Of a DNA stretch of 64,000 nucleotides, positions 48,456 to 62,306 are shown one piece after another. The position numbers were made by a program, and so were the translations under genes. The notes under the pieces were generated by a model. The model saw nothing but the letters and a program-made list of their open reading frames with translations. It ran no database searches and was not told where the DNA came from. Source of the stretch: Zelopaecilomyces penicillatus (Eukaryota > Ascomycota > Sordariomycetes > Hypocreales > Pseudodiploosporaceae). How positions within the stretch are numbered: position 1 is the stretch's first letter; each line of letters starts with the position of its first letter. The stretch spans positions 1,860,001-1,924,000 of the forward strand of contig VCCP01000005.1 of NCBI GenBank assembly GCA_005765155.1, read 5' to 3'.

Positions 48456-51400
48456 ATAATATTAATTTATTAATTAATAGATAATTAAGTATATTAAAGA
48501 TATATTTAAATTAATTAAATTTTATAAATATTTTTAAATAATTATTTAATTATTTCTTATTTAATCTTTATTACTTTTAAAAGTATATTATAAGATATTA
48601 TCTTAATTAAGTTTAAAAAGAGGATTTAGATTTTATTAATAGATTTTTAAAAGAAATAAAATAGGTTTTTTTATTTAGCTTTAATAAGCTTTTTTAAATA
48701 TTTATTTAATATCTTTATTTAAAGATAAAGATATATAATAATATAAATAAAAGCTTAAAAATAATATATAATTATATAAAAAAGGCTTTATATAAATAGA
48801 AAAATAAAGGTTTTTTATAAAAAAAAAGAAAAGAAAAGAAAAAAATAAAAAAAATAAAAAGAAATAAAAAGAAATAAAAAATAATAATAATCTAAGCTTT
48901 TTAATAGCTATAAGAATAATTAAATAAAATTTATATTTATTTTTATTTTTAAAATATAAGATTAACTTTTAAAATTATATCTTTTAAATCTTTATTTTAT
49001 ATTAAATAATAATAAATAGTTATTAAGTTTTTATAATCTAATATATTTATATCTTTTTAAATCTTTTTTAAATCTTTTTTATTTTTTTAAATTAAGGTTT
49101 TCTCTTTTATATTATATTTTTTAAATTATTCTTTATTATTATCTTTTTTAGATTAATGTTTCTTAATAAATTTTATTAATTCCTTTTAATAATACTTTAA
49201 TAATAATATCTTATCTTAATCTTATTATTTTAATAATATAGCCTTTTTAAAAAGATTATTATATTTAAATTAATAATCTTTAATACCTTTATTATTAAAT
49301 TTAAAAGATTATTAATTTAAATAATAAAATAAGTATTATATCTTTCTTTATAAATCTTTTTAATAAAAAGGATAATAAATATTTATTAATTTAAATCTTA
49401 GATAATAATATAATTAATTATTATTAAATTCCTATATATATTAAAATTAAAATATTTATTAAAAGATTAAAGGGTTTTAATCCTATTTTATTAAAATCCT
49501 ATTAAGTATTTTATTTAAATAATTATAATAATTTCTTTGATTTTATTTAGATTTAATTATTTAATATTAAATATAAGGGATATTTTTATAAAAGCCTTAA
49601 TAAAAAAGCTTAATAATTTATTTTAATAGATAAGATAGTTTTAAAAAATTATATTTATATTCTTATAAAGATTATTAATTATATTAAATATCTTTTAAAG
49701 ATATTGGATTTAAATTAGATTTAAATTAATCTTTTTATAGCTTTATATAAATAATAAAATCCTTTTCTTTATAATTATTATAAAAAAACCTAAAAGATAG
49801 CTTTAATAAATTATTATAAATATATTATATTTTCTTTTTATAATTATATATCTTTAAAAGGAATTTCTTATTATTAATATATAAATTATATTATTTGAAA
49901 TTATAAATATACTTAAAAAGAGCTTTTTAAATATATAAATATAATTAAATTTAAAGATAGAATTTATATAAATCTTATCTTAATAAGCTTAAAGGATATT
50001 AAAAAGCATATTATAAAAAAGATTCTTAATTAATTATATAATAAAGCTATTCTTAGAATTATAATATATTATATTATTAAATAGGAAAATTAATATTAAT
50101 ATATCCTTAAAATATATAATAATTATAAATATATTTTAAGATTTTATTTTTTAGAATTATTAATTTCTTTTAAAATATATTTTTTATAATAATAATTCTA
50201 ATTAAAAAATATTAATAATAAAACTAGTTAAAATTAATATATATAGTAAAATGAAAGATAGATTTAAAGAAAATTTCTTTATAATAATTTTAATAATAAG
50301 CTATAAAGAAAAAAGATAAAGAAAAAAGATAAAGAAAAAATATAAAGAAAAAATATAAAGAAATAAGAATTAAATAAATAAATAGGTATAATTAAAGAAA
50401 ATAATATTAATCTTTTTAATAAGGTTTTAATATTAATAGATATATTTTAATTTTAAGAGTATTTTAATAAAGAAAAGGTTTATAATAAGATTATAATATA
50501 GCTTTATTTTCTTTTATAAAACCTTTATTTTTATTATTTAATAAATTCTTTTTAAAAGGATTTTTATCTTAAGATTTAAGAATAAGATTATTAGATTAAT
50601 TTTAAATAGATTATCTTAAATAGCTTTTAAGAGTTTATATAATTATAAGATTATAGGCTTTAATTAAAAAAGGGCTTAGAAATAATTTAATAGCTTTTAT
50701 TACATTAATTATTATTTTTTTATTTCTTTAAGCTATAAATATCTTCTTAATTAATTTCTATAAATTCTATAAAAGTTAAATATTTTAAAAAAATTCTTAT
50801 TATTTATTTAAATTAAAAATAAATTTCTTTAAATAATTATTTATAATAGTTTTATTTAATAAGATCCTATTTATAATTTAGATTTTATAAACTTTAATTA
50901 TTAATATTTTAACTATAATAATATATAGATTAAATTAATATCTTTTTAATTTAATAATTATAAATATGTTAATCTTTTATTTTATATTATAAAAAAGGAT
51001 TAAACTTTTTTATTTTAATAAAAAGCTTTTATAAAAAGAATATATTATTCTTATTAAAATTTATAATAAATATCTTATAAAAAGCTATAACTTTCCTTTT
51101 TATAGCTTTTATATTTAAAGCCTTTTTTAATAAAATATAGATTTAAGCTTTAAATAAATCTATATTTAAAACATCTAATTTTAATTTAAAAATTATTAAA
51201 TAAAAAACTCTATCTTTAAAAAAAAAAAAACTTTAATTATAGATTAATTAAAATAATAATTTATTATAAAAAGATTTAATTATAATTCTTTTAATTAAAA
51301 GAGTTTAATTTAATTATTTTATTTAATCTTTATATTCTATTATAAGCTTTATTATAATATTTATAAAGCTTTAATATTTAATTTTAATTATATAATTTAT

Positions 51401-52799
51401 CTTTAAATTATATATTAATATTAGAATTACTTTTATTTTAAGATTAATTAATATATTATTAAATTCTTTTTAAAATTATAATAAGTTTTTAAAAGGTATT
51501 TTTATTCTTTATAAAGTAGTATATAAAGTATTAAAATAAACTTTTATTATAGATTAATTAAATAAAATAAGAATAATCTTTTCTTTATACTTTTAAAGAA
51601 TATATCTTTAATAGATTATATATAAAGTTAAATAAATTATAATATTATTTTATATTATTTTCTATTAATAATAATCTTTTAAAAAGTTATAAAAAACTTT
51701 TCTTTTTTTATAAATAATTATAAGATATATTTATTATATTAGCTTTTTTTATTCTTTTTTATTATTTATTATTAATATTAGGCTTTTTATAAACTTAATT
51801 AATTATAATTAAAGCTTTTTATTCTTAATAAAGAACCTTTTAGCCTATATATAAAAGTAATAAAAGTGTTTTTTTCTATTTTAAATAGCTTAGAATATAT
51901 CTTTTAAAATCTAATAATCTATTTTAATTTTTAAAATAATTTCTATTTAATTAATTAATAATAATAGTATTAAGATATATATTAATAAAGGCTTTAATAT
52001 CTTTTATTACTTTTATATTAAGCTTATTAAAAAATCTTTCTTTTTTTAAGATAAATAATCTATAATATTATTATTCTTTTTTAATATATATTTAATAATA
52101 AAATTAAAGAGCTAGATATAATTAATCTATTTAATAATTATAATATTAAAAATATTATTTATAGCTTTATTTAATTAATAAATCAGGATTTAAATATTTA
52201 TTTTTAATATAAATTCTTATTTATAGATATAAGAATAAAGCTTTTAAAGTATATAAAATACCTTATAATATTCTTTTTTTATATTATTATACTTTAATTT
52301 AATTATATTCTAGATATTACTCTTATATTAAATAGGATATCTTTTCTCTTTTTAGATTTAAAAAAGAATTATTTCTTAATAAATAATATTTATATTATAT
52401 ATTAGGATAATCTTATCTTTTTCTTTATTAAGGTTTAAATTAATTAAAATAAATATCTTTATTATTTTTTTCTTTAAATTATTTATAATAGCTTATTTAA
52501 TCTTATTTTAAGTTTAAGGAATAGCTTTCTTTAAAATTTTAATAAATAATAAAGCTAATTAAATAAAATACTTAATCTAGATTATATAATATATAATTAT
52601 TTTAAGAAAAAGATATATTTATAAAATATCTTTATAGATTTTCTATTTAATAATCTTTAAGGTTTTTATTTTTATAGACTTTTTTTTATTAATTCTATAT
52701 ATTTATTTTATTCTTTTTATTATCTTTTTATAAAATTAAGATTTAATAATAAAAATAATATATCTTATTAATTTAATATTAAATAATACTTTATTAATA
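48456..52799. other. unassigned AT-rich sequence
   Basis: Heavily RIP-altered, no readable protein. If the minus-strand Gypsy RT near 53 kb belongs to a full element, its RNase H and integrase should lie in this interval, but I could not read them. Confidence 0.5.
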
Positions 52800-53330
52800 T
52801 TCTTTAAGTATTTTAATATAAATTTATAAATATTTAACTTTATCTTCTTTTTAATATAAATAATATAAGCTTTTTAAATAATTATATTATTTATAAAAGA
52901 TTAATATATTTTAGAAATTAAATTAAATAAGATTTATATTATAATTCTTATAAATTAAATTATAAAGTTTATTATACTTTATAGAAAAGTATATATTTAT
53001 AATAACTTAATTAATATTATAAAGATTATTATATTATTACTTTTAGGATTTAATAAGATTTAATTATAATTTAAGAAAAAATCTAATAAAGAAATAATTA
53101 TATATATTAAAAAGTCTTTATTAAAAGAATCTATATTAAAAAAGATAGATATATCTTTAATAATATATCTATTTATATATATAATAGAATTAATTAATCT
53201 TAGATTATTATTCTTTTTTATAATAAAGAAATAAGGATTTTAATATAAGATATAGAATTTCTTTAGAATATCTTTATTTAATTTATTTTTAAATAGTTTA
53301 ATAACTTTCCTTTTAAATCCTTTAAAAATA
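52800..53330 (-). pseudogene. Gypsy-type reverse transcriptase remnant W
   Basis: Minus-strand translation across stops gives NPYFFIIKKNNNLRLINSIIY (53,150-53,250), LLDFFLNYN and LLNPKSNNIIIFIILIKLL (53,000-53,080), and SFINNIII near 52,880-52,900. This matches the order of Gypsy RT blocks, and FINN (52,886-52,897) stands for the catalytic F-x-D-D box after two G-to-A changes. The subfamily, with a DFFSGYDQ-like block rather than DLRSGYHQ, differs from the other elements here. LTRs were not found. Confidence 0.75.
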
Positions 53331-56300
53331 AATATTATACCCTTTTATTATATATTATATTCTATTATTTTAATTATTATAAAAGTGCTAATTAAAGGGT
53401 TTATTTCTTTATATTTAAATTAATCTTAAATTAAAGCTTTTTCTTTATTATAAAATAGCTATATAAAGATTTTTATCTTTTTAATATTAAGACTTTATTA
53501 ATCTTATTTAATAATCTTTTTAAAAAAATATTTATTAATCTTAAATCATATTAAATATTAAAAAACCTTTTAATAAGATATTCTAAAAAAGGATTATCTT
53601 TTTTTAATTAATATTAAATCTAAGATAGCTTTATAACTTTTTAATTTAGATTTTTAAAAGAAATAAAATTATAAAAAAGAATGTTATTAATAGATTAAAT
53701 CTAAATTACTTTTTTATTATATATTATATTAATATTAATATCTTTAGTGTTTATTAAATATTAAATTAATTAATATATTATTATTATTATTTTTCTTTTT
53801 CTTTTTAAAGATTTTTAAATATTCTATAACCTTTATCTATAATTTATTTTATGTTTTAAATTAAATAATAAAGGATTAAAAACCCTATTTTTATATCTAT
53901 TAATTCTAAAATAGAAAATATTAATATATTATCTTTTTTTCTTAAATACGCTGTATTAAAAATAAAGAAGCTAGTTAAAGCTTTAGATCCCTTAATAAAT
54001 CTATAGATGTTTATTTTAAATCCTTATAAAGATTTAATATAAACCTCATTAAGGATAAAGGCTTTTTTTAAAGATTTAAATCCCTTAATAAACTTATAAA
54101 TATACTTTTTAAACCTTAATAATAGTTTTTAATAAAGAATAATAAAATTATTTCTTATTTTTTAATATACTTTATTAATAATAAATATTATAATTTAAGT
54201 ATACTTAAATTAATATTTAATATATAAATCTTTATTTTTTAAAAGTTAATTAAAAATTAATTTTATAGCTTTTATAAATAATATATTAAGAATAAATAAT
54301 ATTAAAACTCTATTTAATATTATATATATCCTTATATCTATTTAAATATTAATTATATAAAATTAAGCTATAATCTTATTAAATAATTATATAGATTTAT
54401 TAAAATAAGATATTATTATTATAATATCTAAGATAATTATTAGATTATATTATTAAATAAAAGATTTATAAACTAGATTTTCTTTTTAATTAATATTAAT
54501 TAAGGCTTTTAATTATCTAGATTTAAAAGATCTTAATTAAATTAAAATCTATAATAGTTCTTAAATTAATTTTAAAGAATAATTAAGGAAATAGTTTATT
54601 ATAATTATAAGTATTAGAAAGTCCTTTATAAAACAATCTTTTTCTTTTATAATAGATTTAAATACTTTTATTATCTTTTAAAAGATTTTTTTAAAGATTT
54701 TTTTATTTAAAAGAAAGCTTTTTTAATAATCTAAAAATTAAAATAATTTTTATATTCTTAATTAATAATATTTCTTATTTTAAATATAAGAAAATCTTTC
54801 TTTTTTATTATATTATTATAAAATATAATTTAAAAATTATTAAATATAAAATTAAAAATATTAAAAATATTTTTATATTTTATAGGATTAATTATATATT
54901 TATTATATTATTAAAGAGCTATTTTAATAAAGCTTAAGAAAATATTTTTAAAATAAAATATTATTAAAATAATATTTATATTAATTAAATAAATATTAAT
55001 AATATATATTATTATCTTCTTAAATATATTTTTATTTATATTTAATATAAATATTTATAAATCCTAAAAATCTTTTAATATTAATATCTTTATTATTATA
55101 TTTAATTCTTAATTATTTATATTATTAAATTATTATTTAATAGATTATATTCCTTTTATTTTTTTAATTAAAATCTCTTTATATTATATTATTATATTTA
55201 AAATTAAAATAATAAAATCGTTAAATATAATAATAACTCTTTTTTATATTATATCTTAATAAATCTATTCTCTAATATTAGAAAATATCTATAAATATCT
55301 TTTTATATTTATCTTCTTAGATTCTTATAATATAATATTCTTAATAGATCTATTAAATAAAAAAGTTCTTAAAATTAAGGCTATAATATTTTTCTTAATA
55401 TTTAATATATTAATAACCCTAGCTTCTTTTGTCTTTTTAAATTTATTTTTTATTTTAATCCTTTTATAAATAGCTTTATTAATAGTTATTATATTAATAT
55501 TTATTTATAGGAATTTATTTATTAATTTAATTTAATTCTTAAAGAAGATAATTAAATTCTTATTTATTAAAATAACTTCTTATTTATTTTTTAAGCTATT
55601 TATAATAAATCCTTAAAAAGCTTATTAAAAATAAATAACTTTATTTTTAATCTTAAAAAGATAATCTATAATAGCTTTTTTTAATATATTTTTTAATTAT
55701 AATTTTAATAAATTCCTTTTTATTAATTATATAATAATAGATTTAATTCTATATAATAGATAATACTTAATTTAATATATAATTAAATATTAATAATTAT
55801 TTCTATAATTAAGATATAAATTTAAAAGAATTAAAGGAATTAAATCTTTATAATTAAAAAGCCTAATAAAAAGAGCTTTTATATATTAATTATATTAATT
55901 AAATCCCATTAATATATCTTCTTTTATAATCTTATATTAATTAAAAAAGTAATTATCTTCTCTTTTATAATATTAATATCTATTTTTATAATACTTTTAA
56001 TATTAATTAATATTATCTAAATATATTATAAATATATAAAAGCTCTTATTTTTTAATAGATTAAATAGATTATTAAAATTCTTATTTTAAGATTTAATAA
56101 TATTTATTCTGATTTATAATATCTTATAATTATTTATTATCTTAAATATCTTTAAAATATTATATTTTTATAGCTTAAATTTTATTTATTTTATTATAAT
56201 ATTTAAAGCTTTAATTATTTATTAAGGATTATTATTATTATTAATATTTAATAATTAAAAATTATTTATTAATTTACTTATTATATTATTTATAGATTCT

Positions 56301-58269
56301 TTATTTTTAAAGTTATATTTTAAGTTATGTTTTCTTTTTTTTTTTAAGGGTTAAGCTTTTTCTTTATTAAAAATACCTTTTTATAAATAAAATAATTTAA
56401 TAAATCTATTCTTTTATTATATAATAATCCTTTTTAATATATTTCTTTTTTAATAATACTTTATATATAATTAATAATTATTTTATAATTTAATATATAA
56501 AAGCTTTTTATAAAAAGATTATAATCTTTAAATATTTATTTTATAATAAATAAAAAGAAAGCTCTTTATATATAATAGCTTTATATAAAAGACCCTTTTT
56601 AATTTAATATTAGGATTCTTTTTTCTAAGTATTTATATTAATTTAATTATAATAATATATTTTATAAGCTTTTAAGTTTTTTTTTATTATATTTTTAAAG
56701 TTAATTAGAAATATTAAATTATTAATTCTTATTTTAGGATTTATATTTTAAAAATAATACTCTTTTAATTTCTTTTTATAAAAGCTTATTTATTAAATAA
56801 TTAATATCTTATTTTATTAATATTATAATCTTAATTAATAAATCATAAATCTAGTTATCTTTTTTCAAAGGAATAATTATAAAGAATTTATTTATTAAAT
56901 TAATAATTTTCTAATATTATACTTATTAAATAAATAATTAAGAAATAAGAGTAATATATTAATCAATAATAAAATATTTAATATTATAATTAAGTTTCTT
57001 TTATATATTTTTAAAAACAATAATAAAATTATAATTTAATATTATTAGGCTTTTTATAATTATAAGAAAATCCTTTATTAAAAAGCCTTTTAAGATTAAT
57101 CTTATTTTAATAAATATTTAAAAGGAAATAATACTTTTATTCTTTCTATTATATTAATTTTAAGATCTAGCCTTATAAATATCTTTAAAATCAGATTAAT
57201 TATTATTCTTAAAATTAATAATCTAAAAGATTAATAATTAAAAAAAAGGATTTCTTAATATAAAAATAAAAAGATTTTAATTATTTTTATCTTTTTTTTA
57301 TATATTTAATAATAAATTATAATAATTAAAAAAATAATTAATTTAGATATAATCCTATCTTTTTAAATAATATTATTCTTTTTATTTTTAAATATAATTA
57401 AAGAATCTTTAATTTTATTTAAAATTAAAAAAAGGGTTTTAAAAAATAAAGGATTAAATTATTTTATTTTATTTATTAATTTATTAAATATTTTTATTAT
57501 TTAATATAAAATTAAGGTATTTATTTTAAGATTAATAAATATTTTAAAGTATTTCTTTTTATATTTTTTTTATATAAAAATAGTTTTTAATATTTTAAGA
57601 AAGTATTTTTAAAATCCTTATTTAATTTTAAAATAATTTAAAAAGATTTTCTTAATAATATTATTTTTTAATAAGAAAAATAAATTTTAAGAATAATCTT
57701 ATATTAATAAAAGTTTTTTTTAAAAAAAGATAATTCTTATAAAGGATTTTCTAGCTTTAATTAAGCTTAATAATAGTAAATAAATCCTTTTTTATATAGT
57801 TAAATTATAATAAGAATATTTAGGTTTTTAAGGCTTTTTCTTATTATCTTTTTAAGATAAATAATAATAGTTTTAAGATAAGATTTTATTTTAAGTTATT
57901 ATTTTAAATAAGATTAAAAGCTATTCTTTTATATTTTAATTTTCTTTTATCTTATAGATTTATTTAATTTAAATTAACCTTTATATTAAAACTTAATATT
58001 TATTCTTATATAGTTTTCTTTAAGGGTAAGGATCTATATAAATAGATTATTTCTTTTTAATATAAATAAATTTAATAAAAAAGATTTTTATTTTTATAAT
58101 TTTATTAGAAATTAAATAAATTATATCTTTTTATTTTATTTTTATTTTTAATTTTTTAATTTATTTAATAATTAAAAAATACTTTTATTAAATAATAAAT
58201 ATTTATAGTTTTTTAAAAATAAAAATACTTAAAATCTTTTTTATTAAATAAGATATAGCTTAGATAAAA
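53331..58269. other. unassigned AT-rich sequence
   Basis: No readable protein on either strand. By position it could contain the protease and gag of the minus-strand element W. Confidence 0.5.
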
Positions 58270-58705
58270 TCTCTAGTTTTATTAAAAGTAATAAAATATA
58301 TTAAAGAGTATTTAAATTAATAAAAAAGGAAACTAAAATATATATAAAAAAGATTTTTATTAATACCTTAAAAAGCCTTTTAAGGTATAAAAAAAGCTTC
58401 TTAAAAAAGTATATTAATTAAAAATACTTTATATTTATATAAGATTAATATTACTTAAAAAGCTCATATTTATATTATAGCTATTTTATATTAAATCTAG
58501 GCCTATTAAAACTATATTAATAAACTAGATATAATCTTATTTTTAAGAAAAAATAAGTTTATAAAGAGAAAGGATAATAAATTCTAAATAATAACTATAG
58601 CTAATATATATATATAAATATAATCTTTTTCTTTTAATAGTATTTTTAATAATAAATTTATTATTTATAGATTAAGGCATTTATATTATTAAATATATTA
58701 GATCT
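58270..58705 (+). repeat. dispersed repeat R1, copy C (LTR-like)
   Basis: Same orientation as copies A and B at 19.9-20.6 kb and similar throughout, including aataccttaaaaagccttttaaggtat and ctaggcctattaaaactata. Its 3' tail (aatataatctttttctttta ...) is partly repeated once more at about 58,730-58,830. Confidence 0.65.
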
Positions 58706-60426
58706 AGATAATAAAGTATATATATATAAATATAATCTTTTCCTTTTAATAGTATTTTTAATAGTAATTTTATTATTTATAGGTTTTAATTATTATATTA
58801 TTAAATATATTAGACTTAAATAATAATAAAGCTTTATAGTTTTTCTTAATTACTTTAAATTATATATTTATATTAAATTATATATAGCTATCCTATATTA
58901 TTTAATTAGCTTTAAATATAGTATATTATTATATATTGTTTCGTTTTATTCAAATAATATTTAATTATATTTTTAAATTTACTATTAATATTAATATTAT
59001 AAAGGTTATATTTAAAGGTTTTATAAATATATTTTGAATTATCTTTATATTAAGCCTTTAATATGCCTTTTATTAAGGCTTTATATTAGCTTTTATTTAA
59101 AGCTTTAATAAAGATATCTTTAATTAAGGCTAGCTGTTTTAATCTTATTTAATTAAATACCTTTAAATTTAATAGTTTTAAAGATTTATATAAGCTTTTA
59201 AAAAGATTTATTATAATAATAATAATAATATTATTATAGAATTTAAAAATAATAGATTTATATAGATTTAAAGCTTAAAGGTTTAGATTTCTTATATAAT
59301 TATTTATTATTATAATAATTTATTAAATTATTAGATTCTTTATTTCTTTAAGTTTTATTTCTTTCAATTAAATAATTAAATAATTAACTAGATTATAAAA
59401 TTAAATAAAAGAATTAAACTACTCTTTTTATATATATATAATAATAATAATTATTTATAATAATAATTATATAATTCTTTATTTTTAAATAAGTATTATT
59501 TTAAAAGCTTTTATATTTAATTTATAAATTTAAATCTTAAAGATTTTATATTTATTAATAATATAAATTATTAATATAATTATTTAAAAAGAAATAATAA
59601 GGTATTAATTATTAAAGATATTATTAATTATATTTAAATAAAGTATTTATATATAATTATTATTTTAAAGATTAATATTAAAAGGATTAAAGAATAATTA
59701 TATATTATTAATTAATATATTTTCATTATTATAATTTAAGAAAATCTATTATTTTAATTATTTTAAATTAAATTAAAAAATTATTATTTATTATTTATAA
59801 ATATAATATATATAATTATTATAATAAATATTAAATATTAAATATAATTATTTAATTTATAATTAAACTTAATATTAGTATTAATAGAATATTATTAATA
59901 GAATATTATTTTATTAATAAAATTAATTTATTAATTATTATTAAATATTTAAATAATATATATTTAAATATAAAATAATTTTTTTTTTAATTTTATATAA
60001 ATAAATAATAATATTAAACTATTAAATAATTATTAATTATATATTTATATAATTTTATATTATTAATAAAATAATTTTAATAATAAAATTATTTATAAAT
60101 AAATTAATAATTAGATTCTTTTTTAATTAACTTAAATAATATTATTAAATAATATTAAAAAGGATTAATTGTATTATTTAATATTAATAAATAAAATATA
60201 TATAATATTAATTATATTATTTTAAGGTATTATTATAAATAGCTTTATTATTATTAAATAATATAATTATATTATAATTAATAATTAAATTTTCTTTTAT
60301 TAAATTTTTTTCTTTATTTTAAAATTAAAAATAAAAATATAATTAAAATATTAAATATATCCTATATAAATAAATATAATAATTAAAATAATATATTATC
60401 TATTATTTTAAATATAATATTATAGA
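58706..60426. other. unassigned AT-rich sequence
   Basis: Apart from the second copy of the R1 tail at 58,730-58,830, nothing recognisable. The 59.7-60.4 kb part is among the most AT-rich of the window. Confidence 0.5.
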
Positions 60427-62268
60427 TTAAAAAGCTTTATAAAAATATAATAATCTAATTAAAATAAAGAGCTTATTACTTATATAGATAAGAATTAGAA
60501 GGATAGAATTAAAAGGCTTTCTTTATTATTAAATAATCCCTTTATACCTTATATTATTATATAATTAAAAGGATAAAAGGAGAACGATTATTAAATATCT
60601 TATTTTATAATATTACAATATATTAAATTATTATTAATAAATTATTAAATAAATTATTATATCCCTTTAAAATAAAATTAATTAAAGTAATATATTTATA
60701 GTATTATTTATAATAAAAAGGATTATATAATAAATAATAAAATTTAAATAATTAAAAAAATATAATCTAATAATATAAATCTAAAGGATAAAAAAAAAGA
60801 TAATTATAAAATAATAATAAAATAATTAAAATATTTATAAATAAAATATTATTATAAGGTATTTAAGAATTATATACTAGATATAATAAAATTATAATAA
60901 TATCTATATATTATTATTTTTTATCTTTATATTATTAGGATTTATATAATTAAAAAGGATTTTAATCTTTTATTAAAAAGTTAAATAATATAATAAGAAT
61001 ATAATAAGAATAAGAAGATATATATAATAATATAAGAATAATTTAATTATAATTATAATATATATTATAATAATAAATATAATATTAATTAAAGATTAAA
61101 AGATATTAATAATAATAATATAATAAGATTAAAATAATATATTAATAATATTATAATAAATATTAATCTTTATATTTTTTATAATAATATATAAATAATA
61201 AATATATTTCTAGAATTAATAATAATAATATAATAAAATTAAATCTATTTATAATATAATATAATAATTATTTTAAAAGATAAATTCCTTTTTTTTAAAA
61301 AAAAAAATATTTTTATAATCTTTTTTTAATAAAATATTAATTATAATAAAGATATAATATAAATAAATAAATCTATTAATAATAAAGCTAATATTTTAAA
61401 AGGATTCTTTTTAATATTTATTTATTAAATCTAGCTTAAATTATATAAAAAAAACAATAAAGATATAATACTCCTTATAATAAAAAAAAGAAAAATAATA
61501 ATAATATTATTAATTATTTAATATTAATTAAATAAATAATAAAATAATAATAAGAATAATTTTTTAAAAATTATTATATAAAAAACATATTAAAGATATT
61601 AAATATTTAAGTATTATAAATATATAATTAATACCTTTAGCTTAAAAAAAAAAAAAAAAAAAAAATCTTATTTATTAAAATAATTTAAAAATTTTTTTTT
61701 TTTAAGATTTATATAATAAAAATAATAAGAATATATAATAATAGAATTATAAGATTATTAATAATTATTAATAATATAAAAAAAAGTAAAGCTATTATAA
61801 TAATACCTTAAGATAATAATAAACTATAAAACTATTAAAAATAAATAAAAGAATAAAATCCTATAAAAACTAATAAAATACTAAACCTTAATAAATCTTA
61901 AAATCATCTTTATAATAAAAGACTTAAATTAAATTAATTATATCTTATTAAAGATATAATATATACTAATCTAGCCTTAAAGCTAGCTTTATTAATCCTT
62001 AATTATCTAGCTTTAATTAAATAAGTATATAGGTTTTATATATATTAAATTAATTCCTTATTAATTATTAAATATAAAGATAAGATCTGTTATATATAAA
62101 AGAGTAAAGAATAATACTATAATAATATAAAAAGGAAGTATAAATATAAAAAAAGGATAAGGGTTTTTTATTTATTTTTTCTTCTCTTTTTATTAAATTA
62201 AAAAGGATTATATACCTTATAAAAAATCTAATCTAAATATAAAAACTAGATTAATATAATTATAAGAC

Positions 62269-62304
<36 letters not shown>
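60427..62304 (+). mobile_element. LINE-like repeat, right copy
   Basis: Inverted partner of 15,964-17,813. It ends with a perfect (TAA)12 tract (62,269-62,304) and contains a 22-A run at 61,644-61,665. The outer 0.5 kb (61,800-62,300) retains more C and G than the rest. Similarity to the left copy begins abruptly at about 60,427. A simple-repeat tail and abrupt 5' end suggest 5'-truncated retroposition; no protein domain was readable. Confidence 0.65.
62269..62304 (+). repeat. (TAA)12 tract at the end of the LINE-like repeat
   Basis: Twelve perfect TAA units immediately after tataagac. The inverted partner has only five units at the same place, so length varies between copies as in retrotransposon tails. 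Confidence 0.85.
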
Positions 62305-62306
<2 letters not shown>

